Shown in pieces: positions 41,063 through 50,421 of a stretch of DNA of 64,000 nucleotides. The stretch lies in contig CACJWR010000002.1 in the NCBI GenBank assembly GCA_902596985.1, positions 1 to 64,000 of the forward strand, in the 5' to 3' direction. Each line of letters opens with the position of its first letter. The first letter of the stretch is position 1. The DNA is from an uncultured Alphaproteobacteria bacterium. Lineage in GTDB: Bacteria > Pseudomonadota > Alphaproteobacteria > Rhodobacterales > Rhodobacteraceae. Both the position numbers and the translations under genes were made by a program. Below the pieces are notes generated by a model, which was not told the origin of the DNA, did no database searches, and worked only from the letters and a program-made list of their open reading frames with translations.

Positions 41063-42027
41063 TTATTGTCACTGGAGGACTTGGTTTCATTGGCAGCAAT
41101 ATTATTAAAAAGCTTAATGAACTTGGATACTTCAACATTGTTATAGTAGATAGTTTTTCAAACGGAAAACTCATTGAAAATGTCAATGACACCACTGTTT
41201 CTGATTATGTTAATTCTGAAGAAGTTCTTGAGTTCTTAACAGCCAACCAGAAAAAAATTGAAGTTATTTTTCATCAGGGTGCCATATCAGATACTACTTG
41301 CTGGGATGCAAAATTAATAATGGCTAATAATTATTCATTTTCAAAGAAACTGGTAAATTTTTGTTCAAAGCGTGGTATTAAATTTATTTACGCCTCATCC
41401 GCTTCGGTATATGGCTCAGGGGATGTATTTAAAGAGAGCCCTAAGTACGAAATGCCTATTAACTTGTATGCATATTCAAAACTTCTTTTTGATCAATATG
41501 TAAGAAACTCTGGGTTGCTTGATAATACCGACTGCAATATCACAGGGCTTAGATATTTTAATGTTTATGGACCACGAGAAAAACTCAAAGGGAATATGTC
41601 CAGCCCTGTCTTTAAATTAGCAAATCAAATTATCACTGAAGGAGAGGGTACACTTTTTGGCGGTTATTTAAACTATGGTCCTGGAGAACAGAGACGAGAT
41701 TTTGTTTATGTTGACGATGTTGTAGATGTAAACCTATTTTTTTGGAAAAATAACATTAAAAGTGGGATCTTTAACGTTGGTACTGGAAGTTCTTCAACAT
41801 TCAATCAGTTAAGTCTTGCAGTGCTAAACGAATTGAGAAAGCTAGGTGTCAAAAAGGGAAAAATTAAGTATGTTGACTTCCCCGAAAACTTAAAGGGATT
41901 TTATCAGAGCTTCACCGAGGCTGATATTAATAAATTGAAAAAAGTAGGCTATAATAAAGATTTTATAGGGATTGAAGAAGGTGTACATAGGTATTTAAAA
42001 GAGAATAAATCTGGACTGAATTTATGA
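41059..42027 (+). CDS. hldD: ADP-L-glycero-D-manno-heptose 6-epimerase
   Basis: 'IIVTGGLGFIGSNIIKKLNELG', 'IFHQGAISDTTCWD', 'YAYSKLLFDQYVR', 'GLRYFNVYGPREKLKGNMSSPVFKL'. Confidence 0.93.
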   Translation: MIIVTGGLGFIGSNIIKKLNELGYFNIVIVDSFSNGKLIENVNDTTVSDYVNSEEVLEFLTANQKKIEVIFHQGAISDTTCWDAKLIMANNYSFSKKLVNFCSKRGIKFIYASSASVYGSGDVFKESPKYEMPINLYAYSKLLFDQYVRNSGLLDNTDCNITGLRYFNVYGPREKLKGNMSSPVFKLANQIITEGEGTLFGGYLNYGPGEQRRDFVYVDDVVDVNLFFWKNNIKSGIFNVGTGSSSTFNQLSLAVLNELRKLGVKKGKIKYVDFPENLKGFYQSFTEADINKLKKVGYNKDFIGIEEGVHRYLKENKSGLNL

Positions 42028-43385
42028 GTCTTTTTTTGTTAGCTTTAAAAAAAGTATTTCTTGAATTTAAAAGTTTATCAAATAGAGCACTAACTTTTAG
42101 TCTTTCTACGATAATTTTTCAGTTAATATTAACTCCAATTATAATTATATTAGTAACATCAAAAATATCACCCGAAGAGCAGGGCTATTATTATACTTTT
42201 TTGAGCCTACTTAACTTACAAAGTTTTTTTGAGTTGGGGTTATTTGCTTTTATAGTAAATAAGGCGTCTTCTTCCTTTTCTAACATTACTATTTTTGATG
42301 TTAAAAGCTTGAACAAGTCTTATACGGATATTCCTAAATTGGCTGCTCTCTATAGTATGACACGTAAGATTTACTTTCTAATAAGTCTTTTGTTTGCATT
42401 TTTTGTCGGCGGACTAGGGATAATATTTTTTAGCCATGGTTGGACTTACAATTTAAATGAAATCCAAGTGTGTTGGATTGTATTTTGCATTTTATGCAGT
42501 TTTCAAGTTTATTTCCTAGGTCTTAATGGCTTTTTAGAGGGTTGTGGTCAAATAGACGTAGTAGAGAAATGGAAACTAATTTCATTTGTAGTATCGAGTA
42601 TGGTTTTGATTGTTTGTTTGGTGCTGGGCTTTGGAATTATGTCACTTGTATTCTCTACAATTCCGAAAGTATTAAAGGATATTTATTTAATAAAGATATC
42701 TTTCAGGAAACAGTTTAAACTTTTATCAAAACAGAAACAATATGAGAAACTTAACTTTTATAAGGATGTGTGGCCAATGCAATCTAGGTTAGCAATATCT
42801 AGTTTCGCTAGTTTTTTCCAATATGGCATATTTGTGCCCCTGGTATTCAGTATCCTAGGGCCTGTACAAGCAGGGATTATTGGAGTTGGCTTACAGATCA
42901 CATCATTCTTACAACAGATAATGAGCAGGTGGACATATACTCAACAGCCTAAGATGGCTAAACTTGCGTCATTAAGAAAATTTCAAGAGTTAGATAAGTT
43001 GGTTCAGATTATCGGACGGATAAATATATTGCTATCCGTTTTTGTTTTATTTTTATATTTTATTTTTTATAAGATTCTTGAAATTTTGAATCTTTCAATT
43101 TTAGAGCGTATACCAGGTTTTTGGGTTCTTTTTATTTTATTATTAACCGCTTGTAATTACGGTTACCTATTTATGCTAGTAGGATATTTACGAGCGTTTG
43201 TAGAGGAGCGAATTCATATTTTAAGCGTAACGATTGCGGTTTTAAATGCTATTTTGTGCTACGCTTTCTTAAAACATATAGGCCTTTATTCGGTAGCGAT
43301 TTCGTACTTCGCTTGCATCACTCTGGTAGGTATACCTTGGGCTAAAAAATTGATTATGAAAAAAAGGCGTGAATTAGCATATTAG
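42024..43385 (+). CDS. polysaccharide flippase-like membrane protein (Wzx/MATE-like)
   Basis: 453 aa, about 12 TM segments; 'TSKISPEEQGYYYTFLSLLNLQSFFELGL' typical of flippase N-termini. Confidence 0.75.
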   Translation: MSLFLLALKKVFLEFKSLSNRALTFSLSTIIFQLILTPIIIILVTSKISPEEQGYYYTFLSLLNLQSFFELGLFAFIVNKASSSFSNITIFDVKSLNKSYTDIPKLAALYSMTRKIYFLISLLFAFFVGGLGIIFFSHGWTYNLNEIQVCWIVFCILCSFQVYFLGLNGFLEGCGQIDVVEKWKLISFVVSSMVLIVCLVLGFGIMSLVFSTIPKVLKDIYLIKISFRKQFKLLSKQKQYEKLNFYKDVWPMQSRLAISSFASFFQYGIFVPLVFSILGPVQAGIIGVGLQITSFLQQIMSRWTYTQQPKMAKLASLRKFQELDKLVQIIGRINILLSVFVLFLYFIFYKILEILNLSILERIPGFWVLFILLLTACNYGYLFMLVGYLRAFVEERIHILSVTIAVLNAILCYAFLKHIGLYSVAISYFACITLVGIPWAKKLIMKKRRELAY

Positions 43386-43425
43386 CTGGTATCGAAGAAT
43401 ATGATTAATTAGGGACTTATAAAAA

Positions 43426-44631
43426 ATGAATAAAGTATGCATCGTGGGGCTTGGGTATATTGGTTTACCGACTGCGGTTGTAGCAGCAAAATCGGGGTTA
43501 CAAGTAGCCGGTTTTGATACTGACAATGATTTAATCAAAGCAATTCAAAAAAACAAGCTTGACGTTTCTGAACCAGGATTGGCTGAATTGTTATCTGATC
43601 AGCTTAAAGAAAAAAATTTTACGGTCCATGATACACCTACTATTGCAGATGTCTATGTAGTCTGCGTGCCTACCCCTTTAAATTTCATAAATAATGTGGG
43701 CAAGCCAGATTTAAAATATGTTTTTGATGCGATAGAGTCTTTGCTACCACTACTTAAAGAAAAAGATTTGATAATAATTGAATCCACTTGCCCTGTCGGT
43801 ACAACAGACATCATCAGTAAGATAATCAAAAGTAAGCGTTCTGACATCAAACACACTCATTTAGCATATTGTCCTGAGCGAATCCTACCTGGAAATGCTC
43901 TGTTTGAATTAATCAACAATGGTCGAATTGTGGGAGGAATAAATAAGGCTTCCGCTAGGAATGCGAAGCTTTTTTACAAAAATTTTGTAAAAGGTAAAAT
44001 TCACCTATCAGATACAAAAACTGCTGAAATGTGTAAGCTGGTGGAAAACAGTTATCGCGACGTAAATATTGCATTTGCCAATGAAATTTCAATGATAGCT
44101 TCAGAATTTGGTGTTAATACTTCTCAATTAATTAAATTTGCAAATATGCATCCCAGAGTTTCAATTTTACAGCCAGGAGTTGGCGTAGGGGGTCACTGTT
44201 TACCCATAGATCCATGGTTTTTAATTGACCAAACTAAAACTGACGGCTTATTAATGAAGTCTGCAAGACAGGTCAACAAAAAAAAAACATATTGGACAGA
44301 AATTCAAGTTCAAGCTGTAATTGACCGAGTTAGAAAAAAACTTGGGCGTACGCCAAAAATTGCGGTTCTTGGTATAACTTACAAACCTAATACCGAAGAT
44401 TATAGAGAGTCACCTGCATTGGATATTTGCATTTCTCTGATGAAAAAAAATAAGTTTATCAAAATTGTTGATCCTCACGTGAAAAAACACCTTTTATTGG
44501 AATTAGTAGAATTAGATGATGCTATCGATACATGTGATATATTTATCATGCTTGTACCTCACAAGGCGTTTAATATGAGTAAAAAACTAATGTCAAAGAC
44601 TAATCAGTTATATGACTTTTGCGAACGATAA
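43426..44631 (+). CDS. wecC: UDP-N-acetyl-D-mannosamine dehydrogenase
   Basis: 'VCIVGLGYIGLPTAVVAAKSGLQVAGFD', 'CPERILPGNALFELINNGRIVGG', 'PGVGVGGHCLPIDPWFLI'. Confidence 0.92.
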   Translation: MNKVCIVGLGYIGLPTAVVAAKSGLQVAGFDTDNDLIKAIQKNKLDVSEPGLAELLSDQLKEKNFTVHDTPTIADVYVVCVPTPLNFINNVGKPDLKYVFDAIESLLPLLKEKDLIIIESTCPVGTTDIISKIIKSKRSDIKHTHLAYCPERILPGNALFELINNGRIVGGINKASARNAKLFYKNFVKGKIHLSDTKTAEMCKLVENSYRDVNIAFANEISMIASEFGVNTSQLIKFANMHPRVSILQPGVGVGGHCLPIDPWFLIDQTKTDGLLMKSARQVNKKKTYWTEIQVQAVIDRVRKKLGRTPKIAVLGITYKPNTEDYRESPALDICISLMKKNKFIKIVDPHVKKHLLLELVELDDAIDTCDIFIMLVPHKAFNMSKKLMSKTNQLYDFCER

Positions 44632-44635
44632 AAAT

Positions 44636-45423
44636 ATGCATAAAACCAAAAATTTTGAAAATGGCGATGACAATTTGCAAGCAACTTTACCAAAATTCTT
44701 TGCATTCAGGCAGGCAATTGATTTGGTTAGATTGGGCCAAGATTATGATGGGGGCTATTTGGTATCTTTGGAAGATTTGAAGCGCTCAGATTTGCTAATA
44801 GGGCTTGGACTTTGTGATGATTGGAGTTTTGAGAAAGATTTTACAATCATTAATGATGTGGAAGTAATGGCTTTCGACGCTTCAACAAATTATCGTTTTT
44901 GGATTAAAAGAGTTATTGTAGAATTTATTAAAAATCCATTTGGGTTTTATGGCTTAAAAAAATTTATTTCCTATAAACGTTTTTTTAACGGACCACGCAA
45001 ACATATAAAAAAATTTGTTGGATTGAATACATTTTCTAGTCAGCATATTACGCTAACAGAGGTGCTAAATGGTACCAAGAAAAAAAATATTTTTTTAAAA
45101 ATTGACGTTGAAGGATCTGAATATCTTTTTTAAACGTCTTAATTAAATATCAGGAAAAAATTTCAGGCTTGGTTATTGAAATGCATAATTGCGATTTGCA
45201 TCTCAATCAAATTAAAGATTTTATAACTAAAACTAATCTAAAATTAGTTCATGTGCACGCGAATAATAATGGCCCTATTCGATTAAGTGACGGCTTACCT
45301 CTAACCCTGGAACTTACCTTTAGCAGATACGCAAAATATGCTACTTTAAATGAGCTACCACACTCTTTAGATCTGCCAAATGATAAAAATAAACCGGAAA
45401 TCTTTCTTTCAATAGAGTCTTAG
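44636..45423 (+). pseudogene. FkbM-family methyltransferase, disrupted by a frameshift
   Basis: Two adjacent ORFs (44612-45133 '...NIFLKIDVEGSEYLF*' and 45169-45423 'MVIEMHNCDLHLNQIKDF...'). Restoring one T in the T6 run at 45126-45131 joins them as EGSEYLFLNVLIKYQEKISGLVIEMHNC. Confidence 0.8.
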
Positions 45424-45587
45424 CGTAAGTTGCGGAAACAATTAAACATATAACAGCAGTTTGGTATACTTATTGATGTAGATATATGTTATCTAATAAT
45501 GGTAGAGATACTTTGTTTTGTTAACAAATTCTTTCTCTTTGTCGCTATGATGTTTGGGAAAATGTTGGTTACGAAAGAAAAGGGAGT

Positions 45588-46745
45588 TTGATGCTTTGCG
45601 AACAAGATACTAATTCGGATTTTAAGCGGTGTTCAAATTGCGTGATGGATACGTCTGACTCAGCTATAAAATTCGATCACAATGATGTATGTGATCACTG
45701 CCATGATTTTAAAGATAAAATTGAACCTAACTGGTTTCCAAACGAGGTTGGGAAGCAAAAGCTTGAACTTTTGGTAGAGAACATCAAGAAGGCAGGTAGG
45801 AATAAAGAGTTTGACTGTATTTTAGGTATTAGTGGGGGACTGGACAGCTCTTTCATGCTCCATATTCTAGTCACAGAGTTTGGTCTTAGACCTCTTGTAT
45901 TTCATGTTGATGGTGGATGGAACTCTGAGTTGGCTGTTTCAAATATTCAAAATCTGGTGGATAATTTGGGGTTAGATTTATTCACCGAAGTTATTGACTG
46001 GGAGGACATGCGTGACTTTCAGCTCGCTTGGTTTAAGTCCGGACTGCCCCTTTTGGATGTGCCTCAAGACCACGCTTTTGTTGCAACATTGTATAAATTT
46101 GCAGCGAAATATAACATAAATTATATAATAAATGGAGGAAATATCTCTACAGAATGCGTAAGAAACCCATTAGAATGGTTTTATTATGGAACTGACATGT
46201 TTTTGATCAATGATATTATAAAACGTTACTGTACTAGGCCACTTAAAAACTATCCATTTAGCTCCATCTTTTATCATAAAATTTACTTGCCATATATTAG
46301 GAAAATTAAAGTTATTAAACCCCTCAACCTGATAGAATATAATAAAAAAATTGCAATAAAAACGCTCATTGATAAATACGGCTGGACCTCTTACTCTCAA
46401 AAGCATTTTGAGAGCCGATTTACAAAGTTCTATGAAGGTTTTTGGCTTCCCACTCGGTTTGGCTTTGATACAAGGAAGGTACAGTTTTCTTCTCTTATAT
46501 TAACTGGCCAGATGACCCGCAATGAGGCTCTCAGATTACTAGAAATTCCATCTTATGATAAAGAAACCATTCATGATGAATTTTCATATATTGCAAAAAA
46601 GCTAGATATTTCAGAAGACCAACTTTGGAAATATCATTCTATGCCAAAAAAAACATATAGGGATTTTCGTAATATTGCAGCAGTTTTTGATTTGGGCGCA
46701 AAAATTTTAAAAAAAATTGGTGTCGAGACTTCAATTAAAAGGTAG
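45588..46745 (+). CDS. N-acetyl sugar amidotransferase (WbpG-like)
   Basis: 'CSNCVMDTSDSAIKFDHNDVCDHCHDF' Cys-rich N-term; PP-loop 'ILGISGGLDSSFMLHILV'; followed by hisH/hisF-like genes. Confidence 0.88.
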   Translation: MMLCEQDTNSDFKRCSNCVMDTSDSAIKFDHNDVCDHCHDFKDKIEPNWFPNEVGKQKLELLVENIKKAGRNKEFDCILGISGGLDSSFMLHILVTEFGLRPLVFHVDGGWNSELAVSNIQNLVDNLGLDLFTEVIDWEDMRDFQLAWFKSGLPLLDVPQDHAFVATLYKFAAKYNINYIINGGNISTECVRNPLEWFYYGTDMFLINDIIKRYCTRPLKNYPFSSIFYHKIYLPYIRKIKVIKPLNLIEYNKKIAIKTLIDKYGWTSYSQKHFESRFTKFYEGFWLPTRFGFDTRKVQFSSLILTGQMTRNEALRLLEIPSYDKETIHDEFSYIAKKLDISEDQLWKYHSMPKKTYRDFRNIAAVFDLGAKILKKIGVETSIKR

Positions 46746-46750
46746 TTGTC

Positions 46751-47368
46751 GTGCTTTGTATCATTGATTACGGATCTGGAAATATCTCTGCAATTTCGAA
46801 TATTTGCCAGCGAGAGAAGATTAAATATTTTGTGTCATCAAATTACCAAGACTTCAAAAGCGCTACGAAGTTTCTTCTTCCAGGGGTCGGAGCTTTTGAC
46901 CCTACAATGAGAATACTTAATTCATCAGGAATAATGCAGGCACTGCAGGAGAATGTAATAGTTCAAAATAAACCTATACTTGGAATTTGTATAGGAATGC
47001 ATTTACTTGCAGATTATAGTGAGGAAGGTTCATCTGATGGTCTGGGATGGATATCTGGTAGTATAAAAAAAATCGGAAGAAGCTCTGAAAATCACTCAAA
47101 TATTTTACCTCATATGGGATGGAATGAAATTGAATCTGACTGTCGTGAGCCTCTGTTAAAAGATATTAATTTGAAAAAGGGTTTTTATTTTTTGCACTCT
47201 TATTATTTCGATGCACACGCAACTAATGAAGTGATTGCAAGAGTAAACTATGGTTTGACTATGCCATGTATAGTTAGAAAAAATAATATAATAGGTGCTC
47301 AGTTTCATCCTGAAAAAAGTCACTCAAACGGTGTCCAGTTTATCAAAAACTTTGTAGAATTAGCATAA
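46751..47368 (+). CDS. HisH-like glutamine amidotransferase (polysaccharide-locus paralogue)
   Basis: 'IIDYGSGNISAISNIC', 'FLLPGVGAFDPTM', nucleophile 'ILGICIGMHLLADYSEEGSSDGLGWI', 'IGAQFHPEKSHSNG'; GTG start. Confidence 0.9.
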   Translation: MLCIIDYGSGNISAISNICQREKIKYFVSSNYQDFKSATKFLLPGVGAFDPTMRILNSSGIMQALQENVIVQNKPILGICIGMHLLADYSEEGSSDGLGWISGSIKKIGRSSENHSNILPHMGWNEIESDCREPLLKDINLKKGFYFLHSYYFDAHATNEVIARVNYGLTMPCIVRKNNIIGAQFHPEKSHSNGVQFIKNFVELA

Positions 47369-48117
47369 TGCTAAGATCTAGAATTTTTCCAACTTTACTC
47401 ATAAGAGATGGTGGTTTGATAAAAACGCAAAAATTTGCCAATGAAAAATATGTTGGTGATCCGATTAATGCCATAAAAATTTTTAACGAAAAAGAAGTTG
47501 ACGAACTAGCATTATTTGACATTGATGCAACTCGGTTTGGTAAGCCTCCTGATTTAAAATTACTTGAGAAGATAGCTACAGAAAGCAGAATGCCTTTATG
47601 TTACGGAGGTGGAGTTCGAGATGCAGAAACTGCTGCGAAAATTGTATCGATTGGATATGAAAAAATTTCTATCAGCCATGCTGCTATTAAGCGACCTAAC
47701 TTAATTGAAGAAATGGCATCCCGTATCGGTAGACAGAGTGTTGTGGTCACACTAGACGTTAGGAAGACCAACTTCTTCGGAAAATATGCATTATATTCGC
47801 AGAATGCAACTCTAAAGCATTCAATTAACCCACTGCAATTTGCACAAGAATGTGTGAGATTAGGTGCGGGAGAGATTATAATTAATTCAATAGATCGAGA
47901 GGGAACAAGGCAAGGGTTTGATACCGATATTATAAGGTATTTTCGCCCTAGTATCGAATGTCCTTTTAGTATTATTGGAGGTGCCAGATCAATAACTGAC
48001 ATAGAGCAACTAGTTGCTGAGTTTTCACCAATTGGAATTGGAGTTGGGACAATTTTTGTTATGAAGGGTAAATACAGAGCAGTATTGATAAGCTATGATC
48101 GCCCATTTAATGTTTAA
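47368..48117 (+). CDS. HisF-like cyclase subunit (polysaccharide-locus paralogue)
   Basis: 'RIFPTLLIRDGGLIKTQKF', 'LCYGGGVRDAETAAKIVSIGYEKISISHAAI', 'GAGEIIINSIDREGTRQGFD'. Confidence 0.9.
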   Translation: MLRSRIFPTLLIRDGGLIKTQKFANEKYVGDPINAIKIFNEKEVDELALFDIDATRFGKPPDLKLLEKIATESRMPLCYGGGVRDAETAAKIVSIGYEKISISHAAIKRPNLIEEMASRIGRQSVVVTLDVRKTNFFGKYALYSQNATLKHSINPLQFAQECVRLGAGEIIINSIDREGTRQGFDTDIIRYFRPSIECPFSIIGGARSITDIEQLVAEFSPIGIGVGTIFVMKGKYRAVLISYDRPFNV

Positions 48118-48300
48118 AAGTGACATATTCCAATTAATTTTTTCCTTTGAATATGATTGTTTTACCCGTAGATAAAGATTATACATTTTTAAAACCAATT
48201 TCTAGTCGAGATGCCGATTATCTTGACTTAAAAACAAGGCTATGTTCGGTTTATGCCTATTATTTGATGAGTGGGTTGATATCTATAAATGAGGTTTGGA

Positions 48301-50421
48301 ATGCGGCAGTTAATACAGAATCTTAAAGACGGTAGTACAACTTTAGTGGAAGCTCCAACGCCAGGAACGGTAGACGGTCACATACTCATCGACACCTCAA
48401 TATCATTGATCTCAACTGGTACAGAACGGATGCTGGTGAATTTTGGTAAGTCTAGCCTCATTGCAAAAGCAAGATCACAGCCAGAAAAAGTCATGCAAGT
48501 TATTGAAAAGGTTAAAACCGAAGGAGTATTTACAACATTCGATGCAGTTCGTTCAAAGTTAGAGCTTCCTATCCCACTCGGCTATTGTAATGTTGGACGG
48601 GTTAGAGTTTCAAAGGCTAAAGGCTTTAGCTCAGAAGACCGGGTTGTTTCAAATGGTCCGCATGCAGACGTTGTAAGTGTGCCTAAACATCTTGCAGCAC
48701 GCATCCCTCTTAACGTCAGTGATGAAGAAGCAAGTTTTACTGTTGTCGCTAGTATAGGCTTGCAAGGACTTCGATTAGCAAAACCTACTTTAGGAGAAAT
48801 GTTTGTTGTAACTGGTGTAGGTTTAATTGGTCTTTTAACTGTTCAATTATTACGAGCGCATGGTTGCAGCGTTTTGGCTATTGACTTCGATTCAAAAAAG
48901 CTTGAATTGGCCCGCTCTTTCGGAGCTGAGATATGTAACCCCAAAGATGGACAAGATCCGATTGCTGCTAGCTTGAAATTTAGTCGCGGACGTGGTGTTG
49001 ATGGTGTTATTGTAACAGCTGCAACAAAATCAGATGAACCGATAACACATGCTGCAAAAATGTGTCGCACGCGAGGTCGAATTATTTTGGTTGGGGTGGC
49101 CGGATTAAACCTTAAAAGAAGTGATTTTTATGAAAAAGAACTTAGTTTTCAAGTATCGTGCTCATATGGGCCGGGTAGGTATGATCCTGTCTACGAATCT
49201 GGAGGTGTTGACTATCCAATAGGATATGTACGTTGGACGGAGCAACGTAATTTTGAAGCGGTTTTAGATATGATGGCGTCCAAAACAATCGATGTATCTC
49301 CCTTAATAAGTCACCGTGTTCCCTTTTTCGAAAGCCCCAAAGCTTATGATATATTATCAACGGATAATAATGCTCTTGGGATTTTATTAGAGTATCCTCA
49401 TAAAGCTGAGAAGCGGCATCAAGATCATATAGCTTTAAAGACAACAGCTATTTCTCAGTGTCGCGAGGTCACAGTTGGCATAATTGGTGCAGGAAATTAT
49501 GCCTCACGTTTTCTTATCCCAGCCTTTAAAAACTCTGGTGCCAAATTACATACCATTGCATCTACCGGTGGTTTAAGCGCAGCTCTGCACGGCAGAAAAC
49601 AAGGCTTTTCATTCGCAACGTCAAATATTGAACAAATAATCTCAAACAAAGAAATTAATGCCGTAGGCATTGCCACACGACACGACAGCCACGCTCAACT
49701 AACCATTGATGCACTGAATGGAGGCAAACATGTTTTCGTGGAGAAACCCCTTGCTTTAAATCTAGGTGAGCTTGAGCGAATCCAAAAAGCATTCGCGAAA
49801 AGTGATCGATGTTTAATGGTTGGATTCAATCGTCGTTTTTCGCCACATATAAAGATAATGAAAAAATTATTAGAAAGTAATTTGGCTCCAAAAAGTTTTA
49901 TTATGCTAATGAACTCAGGGTATATACCCAGTGAGCATTGGACGCATGATCCAAAGATTGGAGGTGGCAGGATTATTGGTGAAGCTTGCCATCACATTGA
50001 TCTAATGCGCTTTCTAGCAGGCCATCCTATATGTTCTTTACAAGCAAGACGAATGGGACATTCAGATGGCGAAAGTTTGGTAGATGACAAAGCATCCATC
50101 ACTTTGGGGTTTGAAGACGGATCATTTGGCACGATTCATTATTTTTCGAATGGCGGGCCTTCGTTTCCAAAAGAACGAATAGAGGTTTTTGCTGGTGGAG
50201 GAAACTTAATACTTAATAACTTCTTAAAATTAGAGGGTTATAATTGGCCTGGATTTAGAAAAAAAAACTTATGGCGACAAGATAAAGGGCAAAGCAATTG
50301 TGTGAAGGCTTTCCTTCATGCGATCGAAAAAGGTGACGAGACTCCTATTCCCCCGGCAGAGTTGTTTGAGGTTGCAAAAACTGCTATTGATGTAGCAGCG
50401 ATTTTACAAAATCAGAAATGA
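48301..50421 (+). CDS. bidomain zinc-binding dehydrogenase / Gfo-Idh-MocA oxidoreductase
   Basis: MDR Rossmann 'VVTGVGLIGLLTVQLLRAHGCSVLAIDFD' plus second domain 'VGIIGAGNYASRFLIPAFK', 'KHVFVEKPLALNLGELERI'. Start refined to ATG 48301. Confidence 0.9.
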   Translation: MRQLIQNLKDGSTTLVEAPTPGTVDGHILIDTSISLISTGTERMLVNFGKSSLIAKARSQPEKVMQVIEKVKTEGVFTTFDAVRSKLELPIPLGYCNVGRVRVSKAKGFSSEDRVVSNGPHADVVSVPKHLAARIPLNVSDEEASFTVVASIGLQGLRLAKPTLGEMFVVTGVGLIGLLTVQLLRAHGCSVLAIDFDSKKLELARSFGAEICNPKDGQDPIAASLKFSRGRGVDGVIVTAATKSDEPITHAAKMCRTRGRIILVGVAGLNLKRSDFYEKELSFQVSCSYGPGRYDPVYESGGVDYPIGYVRWTEQRNFEAVLDMMASKTIDVSPLISHRVPFFESPKAYDILSTDNNALGILLEYPHKAEKRHQDHIALKTTAISQCREVTVGIIGAGNYASRFLIPAFKNSGAKLHTIASTGGLSAALHGRKQGFSFATSNIEQIISNKEINAVGIATRHDSHAQLTIDALNGGKHVFVEKPLALNLGELERIQKAFAKSDRCLMVGFNRRFSPHIKIMKKLLESNLAPKSFIMLMNSGYIPSEHWTHDPKIGGGRIIGEACHHIDLMRFLAGHPICSLQARRMGHSDGESLVDDKASITLGFEDGSFGTIHYFSNGGPSFPKERIEVFAGGGNLILNNFLKLEGYNWPGFRKKNLWRQDKGQSNCVKAFLHAIEKGDETPIPPAELFEVAKTAIDVAAILQNQK

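Noticed and set aside
45125-45135. Programmed -1 ribosomal frameshift at CTTTTTTAAAC in the FkbM gene
   Set aside because: P-site codon CTT cannot re-pair after a -1 slip (TCT), so it is not a proper X_XXY_YYZ slippery site; indel or homopolymer variation is simpler.
47601-48002. 133 aa minus-strand ORF
   Set aside because: Antisense to the HisF-like gene, with no recognisable domain.
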